Shown here: positions 16,276 to 24,690 of the stretch, in pieces
Layout: each line of letters starts with the position of its first letter
Numbering within the stretch: position 1 is the stretch's first letter
Position numbers and translations under genes: made by a program
Assembly (NCBI RefSeq): GCF_900454495.1
Contig: NZ_UGSI01000001.1
Span: 434,001-498,000, forward strand
Direction of reading: 5' to 3'
Source: Paenibacillus macerans
Lineage (GTDB): Bacteria > Bacillota > Bacilli > Paenibacillales > Paenibacillaceae
Length of the DNA stretch: 64,000 nucleotides
The notes under the pieces: model-generated
Seen by the model: only the letters and a program-made list of their open reading frames with translations
Databases searched by the model: none
Told to the model about the DNA's origin: nothing

Positions 16276-16326
16276 GCACTTATAAGCATTTCGCGGATAA
16301 AGTTTTCTTTTTGGCGGAAAAGCGTT

Positions 16327-16392
16327 TATAATAAGGTTATTCCAAGTCTTAGTACCAGGTTTTAAGATTAGATGTAACAAGGTGCTAATCTT
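16327..16392 (+). promoter_or_regulatory. Leader of bkdAA with TATAAT and mutually exclusive hairpins
   Basis: TATAAT at 16327-16332 may be a -10 element, though its -35 is weak. Downstream, AAGATTAG (16364-16371) can pair with CTAATCTT (16385-16392), and TTAGTACC (16349-16356) can pair with GGTGCTAA (16381-16388). The two pairings use the same bases, so only one can form. No T run follows. Confidence 0.35.
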
Positions 16393-16434
16393 GCATTTCA
16401 ACCCAATGTAAGTTAAACAAAGGAGGTAACTCCC

Positions 16435-17457
16435 ATGAACGCCAAAAGTTCAGTGCAAACCAAACCGCAACATGAGCAACTCGGATTGTCGGACACGGAA
16501 GTCGTCGAGATGTACAAATACATGGTGCTCGCGCGCAAATTCGATGAGCGCTGTCTGCTGCTGCAGCGGGCGGGGAAAATCAATTTTCATGTCTCCGGCA
16601 TCGGGCAGGAAACGGCTCAGGTTGCCGCAGCGTTTGCGCTTGACCGGCAGCATGATTACTTTTTGCCCTATTACCGCGACTACGGCTTTGTAATGGCGGT
16701 AGGCATGACGTTGGAGGAACTGATGCTGTCGGCGTTCGCCAAAGCGGGCGACCCGAACAGCGGCGGACGGCAAATGCCGGGTCACTTCGGCAGCAAGCGG
16801 CTGCGCATCGTGACGGGCTCCAGCCCGGTAACGACGCAGGTCCCGCATGCCGTCGGCTTTGCTTTGGCCGCCAAAATGCAAAAAAAGACGAGCGTTTCGT
16901 ACGTAACGTTTGGGGAAGGCTCCAGCAACCAGGGCGACTTCCACGAAGGCCTGAACTTTGCCGGCGTTCAGAAGCTGCCGGTCATCTTCCTGTGCGAAAA
17001 CAACCAATACGCCATCTCGGTGCCGATCAAGAAGCAGCTTGGCGGCCGGGTGGTCGACCGGGCCCAGGGCTACGGCTTTCCGGGCATCCGGGTCGACGGC
17101 AACGACGCCCTTGAGGTTTACCGCATCGTGAAGGAGGCCAGGGAGCGGGCCGTTAGCGGAGAGGGGCCGACGTTGATCGAAGCGATGATGTACCGTTTGT
17201 CCCCGCACTCCACTTCGGATAACGATCTGGCTTACCGGACGAAAGAAGAAGTCGATAAGAACTGGAAAAAGGACGGCATCCCGAAAATGAAATCCTATCT
17301 GATCGAACACGGCTTATGGAGTGAGGAACGCGAAGAAGCGCTGCTTAAGGATATCCAGCAGCAGCTAAAGGACGCGCTGAAGGCGGCGGAAGACGCGCCG
17401 TACCCGAAACCGGAGGATACGCTGCTGCACGTGTACGCCAGCGAAGGAGAGGTGTAA
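16435..17457 (+). CDS. bkdAA: 2-oxoisovalerate dehydrogenase E1 alpha subunit
   Basis: A 340-residue thiamine-diphosphate subunit. 'FHVSGIGQETAQVAAAFAL' and 'GDPNSGGRQMPGHFGS' are typical of branched-chain E1 alpha, and the ThDP motif runs 'FGEGSSNQGDFHEGLNFA' to 'CENNQYAISVP'. With BkdAB it decarboxylates 2-oxo acids from valine, leucine and isoleucine and passes the acyl group to lipoyl-E2, supplying branched acyl-CoA primers for membrane lipids. AAAGGAGGT precedes the ATG. It is followed by bkdAB after three bases. Confidence 0.93.
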   Translation: MNAKSSVQTKPQHEQLGLSDTEVVEMYKYMVLARKFDERCLLLQRAGKINFHVSGIGQETAQVAAAFALDRQHDYFLPYYRDYGFVMAVGMTLEELMLSAFAKAGDPNSGGRQMPGHFGSKRLRIVTGSSPVTTQVPHAVGFALAAKMQKKTSVSYVTFGEGSSNQGDFHEGLNFAGVQKLPVIFLCENNQYAISVPIKKQLGGRVVDRAQGYGFPGIRVDGNDALEVYRIVKEARERAVSGEGPTLIEAMMYRLSPHSTSDNDLAYRTKEEVDKNWKKDGIPKMKSYLIEHGLWSEEREEALLKDIQQQLKDALKAAEDAPYPKPEDTLLHVYASEGEV

Positions 17458-17460
17458 GTT

Positions 17461-18447
17461 ATGCCGGTAATGGAATATATCGACGCGATTCGTCTGGCGA
17501 TGAAAGAGGAAATGGAGCGCGACGAAAGCGTGTTTGTGTTAGGGGAAGACGTCGGCGTCAAGGGCGGCGTGTTTACGACGACGAAAGGGCTGCAGGAGCA
17601 GTTCGGGGAGATGCGCGTGATCGATACGCCGCTGGCGGAATCGGCGATCGCCGGCGTGGCGATCGGCGCGGCCATGTACGGCATGAAGCCGATTGCCGAA
17701 ATGCAGTATTCGGATTTTATGCTGCCGGCCACGAACCAAATTATTAGCGAGGCGGCGAAGATCCGCTACCGTTCCAACAACGACTGGAATTGTCCTGTCG
17801 TGGTGCGCGCGCCGATCGGCGGCGGCATTTTTGGCGGGCTGTACCATTCCCAGTGCCCGGAATCGATCTTTTTTGGCACCCCGGGCCTGAAAATCGTCGC
17901 CCCTTATTCGGCTTACGATGCCAAGGGCTTGCTGAAAGCGGCGATTCGCGACCCCGATCCCGTGCTGTTCTTTGAGAACAAGAAATGCTACAAGCTGATT
18001 AAAGAGGACGTCCCCGAGGACGATTACATCGTGCCGATCGGCCAGGCGAAGGTGCTGCGCGAAGGCACGGACATTACCGTGATCGGCTACAGTCTGCCGC
18101 TGCATTTCGCGATGCAGGCCGCCGCGGAGCTGGAGGCGGAGCAGGGCATCAGCGCGCATATCTTGGACTTGCGCACGCTCCAGCCGCTGGACCGCGAGGC
18201 GATTATTGCGGCGGCCCGTAAAACCGGCAAAGTGCTGATCGTGCACGAGGACAATAAAACCGGCGGCATCGGCGCCGAGGTGGCGGCGATCGTTTCCGAG
18301 GAGTGCCTGTTCGAGCTGGATGCGCCGATTGGGAGATTGTGCGGGCCGGACGTGCCGGCGATGCCGATCAGTCCGCCGATGGAGAAGTTTTTTATGCTTA
18401 GCAAGGATAAAGTCAAAGAAGCGATGCTTCAATTGGCGCTTTATTAA
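17461..18447 (+). CDS. bkdAB: 2-oxoisovalerate dehydrogenase E1 beta subunit
   Basis: A 328-residue partner of BkdAA. The conserved 'FVLGEDVGVKGGVF' start, 'DTPLAESAIAGVAIGAAM', 'PIGGGIFGGLYHSQCPE' and 'LIVHEDNKTGGIGAEV' identify the transketolase-like E1 beta fold that completes the ThDP site. It begins three bases after bkdAA and its end is 16 bases from bkdB, so the E1 subunits and E2 are almost certainly translated from one message. Confidence 0.94.
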   Translation: MPVMEYIDAIRLAMKEEMERDESVFVLGEDVGVKGGVFTTTKGLQEQFGEMRVIDTPLAESAIAGVAIGAAMYGMKPIAEMQYSDFMLPATNQIISEAAKIRYRSNNDWNCPVVVRAPIGGGIFGGLYHSQCPESIFFGTPGLKIVAPYSAYDAKGLLKAAIRDPDPVLFFENKKCYKLIKEDVPEDDYIVPIGQAKVLREGTDITVIGYSLPLHFAMQAAAELEAEQGISAHILDLRTLQPLDREAIIAAARKTGKVLIVHEDNKTGGIGAEVAAIVSEECLFELDAPIGRLCGPDVPAMPISPPMEKFFMLSKDKVKEAMLQLALY

Positions 18448-18463
18448 CGGGAGTGAGGATTTC

Positions 18464-19900
18464 ATGCCAAACCAAAAAACGTTTACCGACGTCGCGTTGC
18501 CCCAGCTAGCGGAATCGCTCGTTTCCGCGACCATCGGAAAGTGGCTGAAAAAGCCGGGAGATCCGGTCGAGCAATACGAACCGATTTGCGAAGTGATCAC
18601 GGATAAAGTCAACGCTGAAATTCCGTCGACGGTGGACGGGATTATGGGCGAACTCCTGGCCCAGGAAGGTCAGGAAATCCAGGTGGGAACGGTCATCTGC
18701 CGGATCGAGACGGCTGCGGAGGCGGCCGGTTCCACAGCCGGCGATACATCCCTGGCTACCGCCGGACCAGGTTCGACGGTGGCCCCTGCGCCGAGCCTCG
18801 CGGCAAGCGACGGTACGCAGCGCAGCCGTTACTCGCCGGCGGTGCAGACGCTGGCGGCCGAACACGGCCTGGATCTGCGCCAGATCGCCGGCACCGGGCT
18901 GGGCGGGCGCGTGACCCGCAAGGACGTGCTGGCCTTTATCGAGCGCGGCGGGGCCGCTTCGGCGGCTTCTGCATCCGCGGGAGCAGCGGCCAACCAGCCG
19001 GCGCAGCCATCGCAGCAGCAGCCGGCTCAGCCGGGCGCAGCATCTGCGGCAGCGGCACCGGTTGAGCCGGCCCCGTACGCCGCTCCGGCCAGCCCGATCC
19101 CGGCCGGACTGAACGCCGCCGTTTCCGAGCCGGTTCGCAATTCCGGCCTGCATTTGACGGAAACGCCGCGTATTCCGACGATCGAAGTGGAGAATGGCGA
19201 CCGCTCCGAATATTTCATCGACGTGACCCCGATCCGCAACACGATTGCGACGCGGATGCGCCAAAGCGTGTCGGAAATTCCGCACGGCTGGATGATGATC
19301 GAGGTGGACGTGACGAACCTCGTGCAGCTCCGTAATAAGCTGAAGGATGAGTTTAAGAAAAAGGAAGGCGTCAATTTAACGTATTTGGCTTTCCTTCTTA
19401 AAGCCGTTGTCGGCGCGATCAAGGATTATCCGATCATGAACTCGGTCTGGGCGGTGGACAAAATCATCGTCAAACGGGACATCAATATCTCGCTTGCCGT
19501 AGGCACCGAAGATTCCGTCATGACGCCTGTGATCAAAAAAGCCGACCAGAAAAACATCGCCGGCCTTGCCCGGGAAATTGAAGAGCTGGCGTCGAAAGTC
19601 CGTTCCGGCAAGCTGAAGCTGGATGATATGCAGGGCGGAACGTTTACCGTGAACAACACGGGGTCCTTTGGTTCTATTTTGACGCAGCCGATCATCAATT
19701 ATCCGCAGGCCGCTATTCTAACGTTCGAGTCGATCGTCAAAAGACCGGTCGTCATCAACGACATGATCGCCGTACGTTCCATGGCCAACCTTTGTTTGTC
19801 CCTTGACCACCGCATCCTGGACGGGGTCATTTGCGGCCGTTTCATGCAGCGGGTGAAGGACAATATGGAAAGCTACTCTTTGGATACTCAGGTATATTAA
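18464..19900 (+). CDS. bkdB: Lipoamide acyltransferase E2 of the branched-chain 2-oxoacid complex
   Basis: A 478-residue core protein. The lipoyl domain (about 8-80) carries the modified lysine in 'EVITDKVNAE' (K48). A peripheral-subunit-binding domain follows near 125-165 ('RYSPAVQTLAAEHGLDLRQI', 'GTGLGGRVTRKDVLAFI'), then an Ala/Pro/Gln-rich flexible linker (about 170-225) and the catalytic domain ending with 'LSLDHRILDGVICGRFM', the HxxxDG acyltransferase site. The start at ATG 18464 has GGGAGTGAGG just upstream. The frame is open further up inside bkdAB but lacks a start signal there. Confidence 0.95.
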   Translation: MPNQKTFTDVALPQLAESLVSATIGKWLKKPGDPVEQYEPICEVITDKVNAEIPSTVDGIMGELLAQEGQEIQVGTVICRIETAAEAAGSTAGDTSLATAGPGSTVAPAPSLAASDGTQRSRYSPAVQTLAAEHGLDLRQIAGTGLGGRVTRKDVLAFIERGGAASAASASAGAAANQPAQPSQQQPAQPGAASAAAAPVEPAPYAAPASPIPAGLNAAVSEPVRNSGLHLTETPRIPTIEVENGDRSEYFIDVTPIRNTIATRMRQSVSEIPHGWMMIEVDVTNLVQLRNKLKDEFKKKEGVNLTYLAFLLKAVVGAIKDYPIMNSVWAVDKIIVKRDINISLAVGTEDSVMTPVIKKADQKNIAGLAREIEELASKVRSGKLKLDDMQGGTFTVNNTGSFGSILTQPIINYPQAAILTFESIVKRPVVINDMIAVRSMANLCLSLDHRILDGVICGRFMQRVKDNMESYSLDTQVY

Positions 19901-19927
19901 TTCCAACCTAAAAGAGGCGAAAAGCAG

Positions 19928-20626
19928 ATGAACAACATTCCCTTGAAAGTAATGTATTATCCGATGATGGAGTACGGGGAAGCGTGGGAACTGCAAAAGC
20001 GCTTGGTTAAAGCGATAGACGGAGAACAGCAGCAGGAGCACCTGCTGCTGCTTCAGCATCCGCCGACATATACGATCGGTTCCCAGCGCCACCCCGAGCA
20101 TTTGCTGCTTGGTCCGGAAGAGCTTAAGCAGCGGGGGATTTCCGTGTTTGAAATCGACCGCGGCGGAGATATTACATACCATGGTCCGGGACAGCTGGTC
20201 GGGTATCCGCTGCTCTGGCTGGAAGCCGGCCAGGGCCTTAATTTGCACGGTTATCTGCGCCAGCTGGAGCAGGTGATTATCAATTATTTGGCCCGTTTTG
20301 GGGTGGAAGGCAGCAGGAAACCGGAATACACCGGCGTTTGGGTCGGGGATGTCAAAATTTGCGCCATCGGCGTGAAGTTTAATAAATGCCGTCATAAAAG
20401 AGGGTTTATTACGAGCCACGGCTTTGCTTTGAATGTGAAGTCGGGCATCCAGGAGGATGGCTTCCGCGGCATCATTCCCTGCGGCATTCAGGAATACGGG
20501 GTAACTTCGCTGGAAGACGTCACCGGCCGGAACTTTACCGTTGAAGAGGCTGCGCGCGATCTCGTTCCGCTGTTTTCCGCGGTGTTCGGCCGGTCCGGAG
20601 CGTTCGAGCCGGCGGTTAACGAATAA
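19928..20626 (+). CDS. lipB: Octanoyltransferase LipB
   Basis: A 232-residue enzyme that moves octanoate from acyl carrier protein to lipoyl domains. It shows 'RGGDITYHGPGQLVGYP', the lysine motif 'ICAIGVKF' and the acyl-cysteine in 'GIIPCGIQEYG'. This is the LipB family, not the LipM/LipL cascade of Bacillus subtilis. Its place 27 bases after bkdB suggests coordinated supply of lipoyl groups to the E2 core. Its last 11 bases overlap the oppositely oriented prli42 gene. Confidence 0.93.
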   Translation: MNNIPLKVMYYPMMEYGEAWELQKRLVKAIDGEQQQEHLLLLQHPPTYTIGSQRHPEHLLLGPEELKQRGISVFEIDRGGDITYHGPGQLVGYPLLWLEAGQGLNLHGYLRQLEQVIINYLARFGVEGSRKPEYTGVWVGDVKICAIGVKFNKCRHKRGFITSHGFALNVKSGIQEDGFRGIIPCGIQEYGVTSLEDVTGRNFTVEEAARDLVPLFSAVFGRSGAFEPAVNE

Positions 20627-20714
20627 AAAGCGGCTCCAGGAAGGCGAGCAGCGTGGAAGCCAGCATCGCAAACAGCATCAAATATACGACGATTCTCATC
20701 CATTTTTTTTGCAT
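20616..20714 (-). CDS. prli42: Prli42-like stressosome-associated miniprotein
   Basis: A 32-residue membrane peptide: MQKKWMR, then the hydrophobic 'IVVYLMLFAMLASTLLA', then FLEPLFIR and stop. The charged start, single membrane helix and 'YxMLxxMLxSTLL' pattern match Prli42, which in Listeria anchors the stressosome to the membrane. GGAGGAG lies eight bases before the ATG. The gene converges on lipB and shares 11 bases with its end. It is easy to miss because of its size. No stressosome genes are in this window. Confidence 0.75.
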   Translation of the reverse strand: MQKKWMRIVVYLMLFAMLASTLLAFLEPLFIR

Positions 20715-20786
20715 AGAGAAAACTCCTCCAACATAAACGTATATTTTCACTTATTCTATCGTAACGAAGAAAGCGAGGAAAGTCCA

Positions 20787-21914
20787 ATGATCAACGAAAC
20801 CAGAGTCATCGGACAGTTTTTGGAGCTCGTGCAAATCGACAGCGAGACCAAACACGAACGCCTTATTGCGGATTATTTGAAAAACAAGTTGTCCGAACTT
20901 GGCTTAGGTCTGGTGGAGGACGGCTCGCAAGCCGAGACCGGCCACGGCGCCGGCAATTTGATCGCGACCCTGGCGGCCAGCGGAAGCGTTGACGCCGAGC
21001 CGTTCCTGTTCTCCTGCCACATGGATACGGTAGAGCCCGGGAAAGGGATCAAACCGGTCGTCGGCGAAGACGGATGGATCCGCAGCGACGGAACGACGAT
21101 TTTGGGCGCGGACGACAAAGCCGGTCTGGCCGTACTGCTGGAAGTGATCCAGGTGCTGCGCGAACGGAATATCCCCCACGGAAAAATCCAGTTCGTCATC
21201 TCGGCCGGCGAGGAGTCGAACCTGAGAGGGGCAAGGGCGCTCGACGTCAAGCATCTGGACGCCAAATTCGGATTCGCCCTTGATACGAACGGCGAAGTCG
21301 GGACGATTTGCGTCGGGGCTCCGACCCTGGCGCGGGTCGAAATCGAAATTTTCGGCAAATCGGCGCATGCCGGGGTCAATCCGGAAGACGGCATCAGCGC
21401 GATTCAGGTCGCCGGCAAGGCGATTGCCCGGATGAATCTCGGCCGCATCGATGACGAAACGACGGCCAATATCGGAAAATTTGAAGGCGGCGGCCCGACC
21501 AATGTCGTACCGGATCACGTCAAATTGTACGGCGAGGCGCGCAGCCTTTCCCAGGTCAAGGTGGAGCGGCAGTTGGAGGAAATGAAGGAGGCCGTGGAGG
21601 CGGTCTGCCGGGAGTACGGAGCCAAAGGGAATTTTCACAGCGAGATCATGTACCGGGGATTCCTCATTTCCGAGGAGGAGACAGCGCTGCGGATTGCCCG
21701 GAAGGCGGCGGCAGCGCTGGATATGTCCGGCGATACTTTCGTCTCCGGGGGCGGCAGCGACGCCAACGTGCTGAACGGCTACGGGATTCCGACCGTAAAC
21801 CTTGCGATCGGTTATGAGAACATTCATACCACCGAGGAAAAAATCAAGGCGGACGATATCGTCAAAGCGGCGGAATTCGCGCTTGAAATCGTCCGGCAGT
21901 CCTGCATCGTGTAA
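20787..21914 (+). CDS. M20/M25-family metallopeptidase, PepT-like (YqjE-like)
   Basis: A 375-residue zinc aminopeptidase-like protein. Metal-site motifs are visible: 'FLFSCHMDTVEPG' (H and D), 'ILGADDKAGLAVLLE' (bridging Asp), 'VISAGEESNLRGA' (catalytic Glu, metal Glu) and 'ENIHTTEEKI' (last histidine). The dimerisation insert contains 'IFGKSAHAGVNPEDGISAI'. The family removes N-terminal residues from small peptides; the exact substrate is unknown. The ATG at 20787 has AGCGAGGAA upstream. YqjE lies near the bkd genes in Bacillus as well. Confidence 0.88.
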   Translation: MINETRVIGQFLELVQIDSETKHERLIADYLKNKLSELGLGLVEDGSQAETGHGAGNLIATLAASGSVDAEPFLFSCHMDTVEPGKGIKPVVGEDGWIRSDGTTILGADDKAGLAVLLEVIQVLRERNIPHGKIQFVISAGEESNLRGARALDVKHLDAKFGFALDTNGEVGTICVGAPTLARVEIEIFGKSAHAGVNPEDGISAIQVAGKAIARMNLGRIDDETTANIGKFEGGGPTNVVPDHVKLYGEARSLSQVKVERQLEEMKEAVEAVCREYGAKGNFHSEIMYRGFLISEEETALRIARKAAAALDMSGDTFVSGGGSDANVLNGYGIPTVNLAIGYENIHTTEEKIKADDIVKAAEFALEIVRQSCIV

Positions 21915-21930
21915 ACGGTCCGGGAACGCG

Positions 21931-21970
21931 GCAGCCCAGGGCCGGAAAGGCTCCCTGGGCTGCCGTTATG
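21931..21970. terminator. Strong hairpin between convergent genes
   Basis: A perfect 12-bp inverted repeat (GGCAGCCCAGGG at 21931-21942, complement at 21954-21965) with an 11-base loop lies between the M20 peptidase gene and the minus-strand TPR-like gene. The following bases are only modestly T-rich. Confidence 0.6.
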
Positions 21971-22534
21971 TTAATGCAGCAGCGTTGCCGCCCGGGCCGG
22001 CCTGGGTTCCGTTTGTTCCGCGGAACTAACGGTGCGCCAGCCCGAGGTTTGAATAATATGTAGGGTTTGGTTGAAATCTTCCAAATACTTGCGGATTTTG
22101 ATTCGCTCCGCTTCGGGCGGATGGTAGATTTCCATTCTGCGCCGCAGGTTTAACATCGCTTCCTGCAAATAACAGGAAGCCGCGCCGAAGCGGGCGGCGG
22201 CCAAATTCCCGCTCTGTTCGGCGATCGCCTCAAAGATCGCTGCGGCTTCCCGATAATATCCCTCGTCATAACGCATTTCCGCCCAAATGTAGCTAAGCTC
22301 CAAAAAAGGGGGAGATGGCCTGCTTAGCGTTTCGGGATCGATCAGGGCGATCCGTTTTTTGGCCAGCTCCGCGTAACCTGCTTTATATAAGGACTGCACC
22401 AGCGCGCTGAGCAGATGGATATCGCTTTGTCCTGCGATTTTATCGGCAAACTGGATTCGTCCTTTCTCAACGGAGTTTTGAATCAACTGGACCATTTTGG
22501 CCATGTTCTGAGGTTGTCCGATGGGACTACGCAT
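21971..22534 (-). CDS. Hypothetical TPR-like helical repeat protein
   Basis: A 187-residue protein without a signal peptide or membrane segment. Alternating Ala/Leu/Tyr helices such as 'LLSALVQSLYKAGYAELAKKR' (in part) and 'YYREAAAIFEAIAEQSGNL', 'AARFGAASCYLQEAM' resemble tetratricopeptide repeats, suggesting a protein-protein scaffold. The ATG is three bases after the stop of the mciZ-like gene, and its ribosome binding site (GGGGGGTGA) is inside that gene's end, so the two form an operon. The function is unknown. Confidence 0.75.
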   Translation of the reverse strand: MRSPIGQPQNMAKMVQLIQNSVEKGRIQFADKIAGQSDIHLLSALVQSLYKAGYAELAKKRIALIDPETLSRPSPPFLELSYIWAEMRYDEGYYREAAAIFEAIAEQSGNLAAARFGAASCYLQEAMLNLRRRMEIYHPPEAERIKIRKYLEDFNQTLHIIQTSGWRTVSSAEQTEPRPARAATLLH

Positions 22535-22537
22535 AAT

Positions 22538-22717
22538 TCACCCCCCGCTTTCTATTAACCTGAAACGATGCAACTGAATAACCGGGAGCCGGGAATCGAT
22601 CAGATCCGTCAGTTTTGCCTCCGGCCCCGCTTCTTTCAGCCATTGCGCCAGCAAAACGCGGATTTGCCACGCCTTGCCCTGGGCCCGGACGGCGGTCGGA
22701 GAAAAGCAGCTTTTCAT
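22538..22717 (-). CDS. mciZ: MciZ-like Z-ring inhibitor
   Basis: A 59-residue protein. The core 'GKAWQIRVLLAQW' (from residue 14) matches the 'GKAWEIRAKLKEY' region of Bacillus subtilis MciZ, a sporulation peptide that caps FtsZ filaments. The gene lies divergent from nudF, which is also the neighbour of mciZ in Bacillus subtilis, and this context adds weight. It is longer than the 40-residue Bacillus peptide because of an extra C-terminal tail. AAAGGAG lies nine bases before the chosen ATG; upstream in-frame starts lack such a site. Confidence 0.7.
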   Translation of the reverse strand: MKSCFSPTAVRAQGKAWQIRVLLAQWLKEAGPEAKLTDLIDSRLPVIQLHRFRLIESGG

Positions 22718-22745
22718 TTTCAAAGGCTCCTTTCCTGAGCAGGTT

Positions 22746-22754
22746 TGGTATAAT
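22746..22754 (+). promoter_or_regulatory. Extended -10 promoter for nudF
   Basis: TGG directly followed by TATAAT (22749-22754) is an extended -10 element about 85 bases ahead of nudF. No good -35 hexamer is present at the usual distance. Confidence 0.45.
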
Positions 22755-22837
22755 AACAGCATATGCCCTTATTGGACAAGTTATGTGCAAGAATTCGCGC
22801 GTTTCTTTACGCGTTATATAAAAGGAGGACGTTAAAC

Positions 22838-23395
22838 ATGGCAGCTGATCAATTAAAAGAAACGACGGTTTCGACCGATCCGGTATTTTCCGGGAAAATG
22901 ATCTCTTTGCAAGTCGACACGGTCAAGCTTCCCGACGGTACGCTGGCGACGCGGGAGGTTGTGAAGCATCCCGGGGCCGTTGCGGTGCTGGCGGTCCATG
23001 AGGGGCGGCTGCTGCTCGTCGATCAATACCGTCAGGCGATGGGGCGCTGCGAGCTGGAGATTCCGGCAGGCAAGCTGGAAAAGGGAGAAGATCCGCTGGA
23101 GGCGGCGGCTAGAGAGCTTCAGGAGGAGACGGGCTATACCTGCGGCAAGCTGACGCATCTGCATTCTTTTTACACGTCCCCGGGGTTCGCGGATGAGATC
23201 ATCCATCTGTATTGGGCCGAGGAGCTAAGCGCCGGCGAGATGGCCCCGGATGCCGACGAATTTCTCGAAGTCCACGAGGCGACGCTGGAGGAAGCGCTGC
23301 AGCATATCGCCGAGGGCCGGATCGCCGATGCGAAGACGATTTTGGCCGTATACATCTGGCAGCTGCGGCTCACTTGGGAAACGGCGGTCCGCTAA
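22838..23395 (+). CDS. nudF: NUDIX hydrolase, ADP-ribose pyrophosphatase
   Basis: A 185-residue enzyme that hydrolyses ADP-ribose to AMP and ribose 5-phosphate. The Nudix box runs from G78 to Y100, with 'ARELQEETGY' as its second half and acidic metal ligands in place. 'LHSFYTSPGFADEIIHLY' is characteristic of the ADP-ribose branch. The ATG at 22838 follows AAAGGAGGA at the right distance, so the longer in-frame start at 22763 is rejected. The next gene starts three bases after its stop. Confidence 0.92.
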   Translation: MAADQLKETTVSTDPVFSGKMISLQVDTVKLPDGTLATREVVKHPGAVAVLAVHEGRLLLVDQYRQAMGRCELEIPAGKLEKGEDPLEAAARELQEETGYTCGKLTHLHSFYTSPGFADEIIHLYWAEELSAGEMAPDADEFLEVHEATLEEALQHIAEGRIADAKTILAVYIWQLRLTWETAVR

Positions 23396-23398
23396 ATC

Positions 23399-24595
23399 AT
23401 GCGGCTGGAAACAGAAGGACTGCACACCGTGTTTGCCGATCTGCACATTCATATTGGCCGGACCGGGCGGGGGGAGCCGGTCAAAATCAGCGGCAGCCGC
23501 GATCTGACCTTTGCCAACATTGCGAGGGAAGCCGCCTTGCGCAAAGGGATCGGCCTGGTCGGCATCATCGACTGCCATTCCCCCGGCGTGCAGGAGGACA
23601 TTGCCCAATGTCTGGAGCGGGGGGAGATGCACGAGTTGGCCGAGGGAGGCGTCGCTTATCAAGAGACGACGCTGCTGCTCGGCAGCGAGCTGGAGATTCG
23701 CGAGCCGGGGATGGGGCCGGCGCATTTGCTGGCGTTTTTTCCGACGTTTGCCGCGATTCGCGGGTTTACCGGCTGGCTGGAAAAAAGGATGAAAAACGTC
23801 ATGTTAAGCTCGCAGCGCGTATACACGCCGGCGCGTACACTGCAGGAAGAGGTGTATGCGCGCGGGGGAATGATCATTCCGGCGCATATTTTTACGCCGC
23901 ACCGCAGCATTTACGGCAGCTGTGCGCCGCGCATGGACGACGTGCTCGACACGGCGCTGATCAGCGCCGTCGAGCTGGGCCTAAGCGCCGACAGCGAAAT
24001 GGCCGGGCTGATCAGCGAACTGGATCCGTTTACGATCCTGACCAATTCGGACGCCCATTCACTCGGCAAGATCGGCCGGGAATACAACGAGCTGCTGCTT
24101 GTCGCGGCAAATTACCGGGAGTTCGCCAAAGCGCTGAAGCAAGAGGACGGCCGGCGCGTCGCCGGCAATTACGGGCTGAATCCCCGGCTCGGCAAATACC
24201 ACCGGACATACTGCGGCAACTGCAGCTATATTATCGACGAAGCGGAGGCGGCGGTGGAACGCTGCCCGTATTGCGGCAGCCCGAAGCTGGTGCGCGGCGT
24301 ATACGACCGGATTCGCTCGATCGCGGACCGTCAGGCGCCCGCTGTTCCGGCGCACCGGCCGCCGTACCACTACCAGGTGCCGCTGGAGTTTATCCCGGGC
24401 CTGGGCCCGGCGAAGCTGGAGCTGCTGCTTGCCGCATTCGGCACCGAGATGAACATCCTGCACCATGTCCCGGAAGCGAAGCTCGCCGAAGTCGCCGGGC
24501 CGGAACTGGCCGCCCGGATTGCCGAGGCGCGAAGCGGCAGGCTGGAGCTGGCCGCCGGGGGCGGGGGGATTTACGGCAAAGTGAAGAAATCCTGA
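23399..24595 (+). CDS. PHP-domain protein, endonuclease Q family
   Basis: A 398-residue protein. The N-terminal PHP fold has 'FADLHIHIGRTG', 'GIIDCHSPG', 'IIPAHIFTPH' and 'ILTNSDAHSLGKIG', giving the cluster of metal-binding histidines and aspartates. A four-cysteine zinc finger follows (CGNC...CPYC, near residues 270-300), and a C-terminal helix-hairpin-helix region contains 'FIPGLGPAKLELLL'. This order matches endonuclease Q, which nicks DNA 5' of deaminated bases such as uracil and hypoxanthine. Older annotations call it a DNA helicase-related protein; there is no helicase motif. Confidence 0.82.
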   Translation: MRLETEGLHTVFADLHIHIGRTGRGEPVKISGSRDLTFANIAREAALRKGIGLVGIIDCHSPGVQEDIAQCLERGEMHELAEGGVAYQETTLLLGSELEIREPGMGPAHLLAFFPTFAAIRGFTGWLEKRMKNVMLSSQRVYTPARTLQEEVYARGGMIIPAHIFTPHRSIYGSCAPRMDDVLDTALISAVELGLSADSEMAGLISELDPFTILTNSDAHSLGKIGREYNELLLVAANYREFAKALKQEDGRRVAGNYGLNPRLGKYHRTYCGNCSYIIDEAEAAVERCPYCGSPKLVRGVYDRIRSIADRQAPAVPAHRPPYHYQVPLEFIPGLGPAKLELLLAAFGTEMNILHHVPEAKLAEVAGPELAARIAEARSGRLELAAGGGGIYGKVKKS

Positions 24596-24630
24596 GCGCT
24601 GGCAGGCGCTGGTTAGGCATAAGGAAGGAA

Positions 24631-24674
24631 GCTTGTTCATAAATTTTTTCTAAGGCACAAGTATTTGAACAAGC
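24631..24674 (+). promoter_or_regulatory. Inverted repeat just upstream of spoIIM
   Basis: GCTTGTTCA (24631-24639) and its complement TGAACAAGC (24666-24674) flank an AT-rich 26-base stretch that ends next to the spoIIM ribosome binding site. It could be an operator or a mRNA structure; no clear sigma-E promoter was found. Confidence 0.35.
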
Positions 24675-24690
24675 GAGGAGGCTTTCTTAC

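Noticed and set aside
24637..24670. Sigma-E promoter for spoIIM
   Set aside because: The -35-like text is acceptable but the -10 matches poorly; only the inverted repeat is reported.
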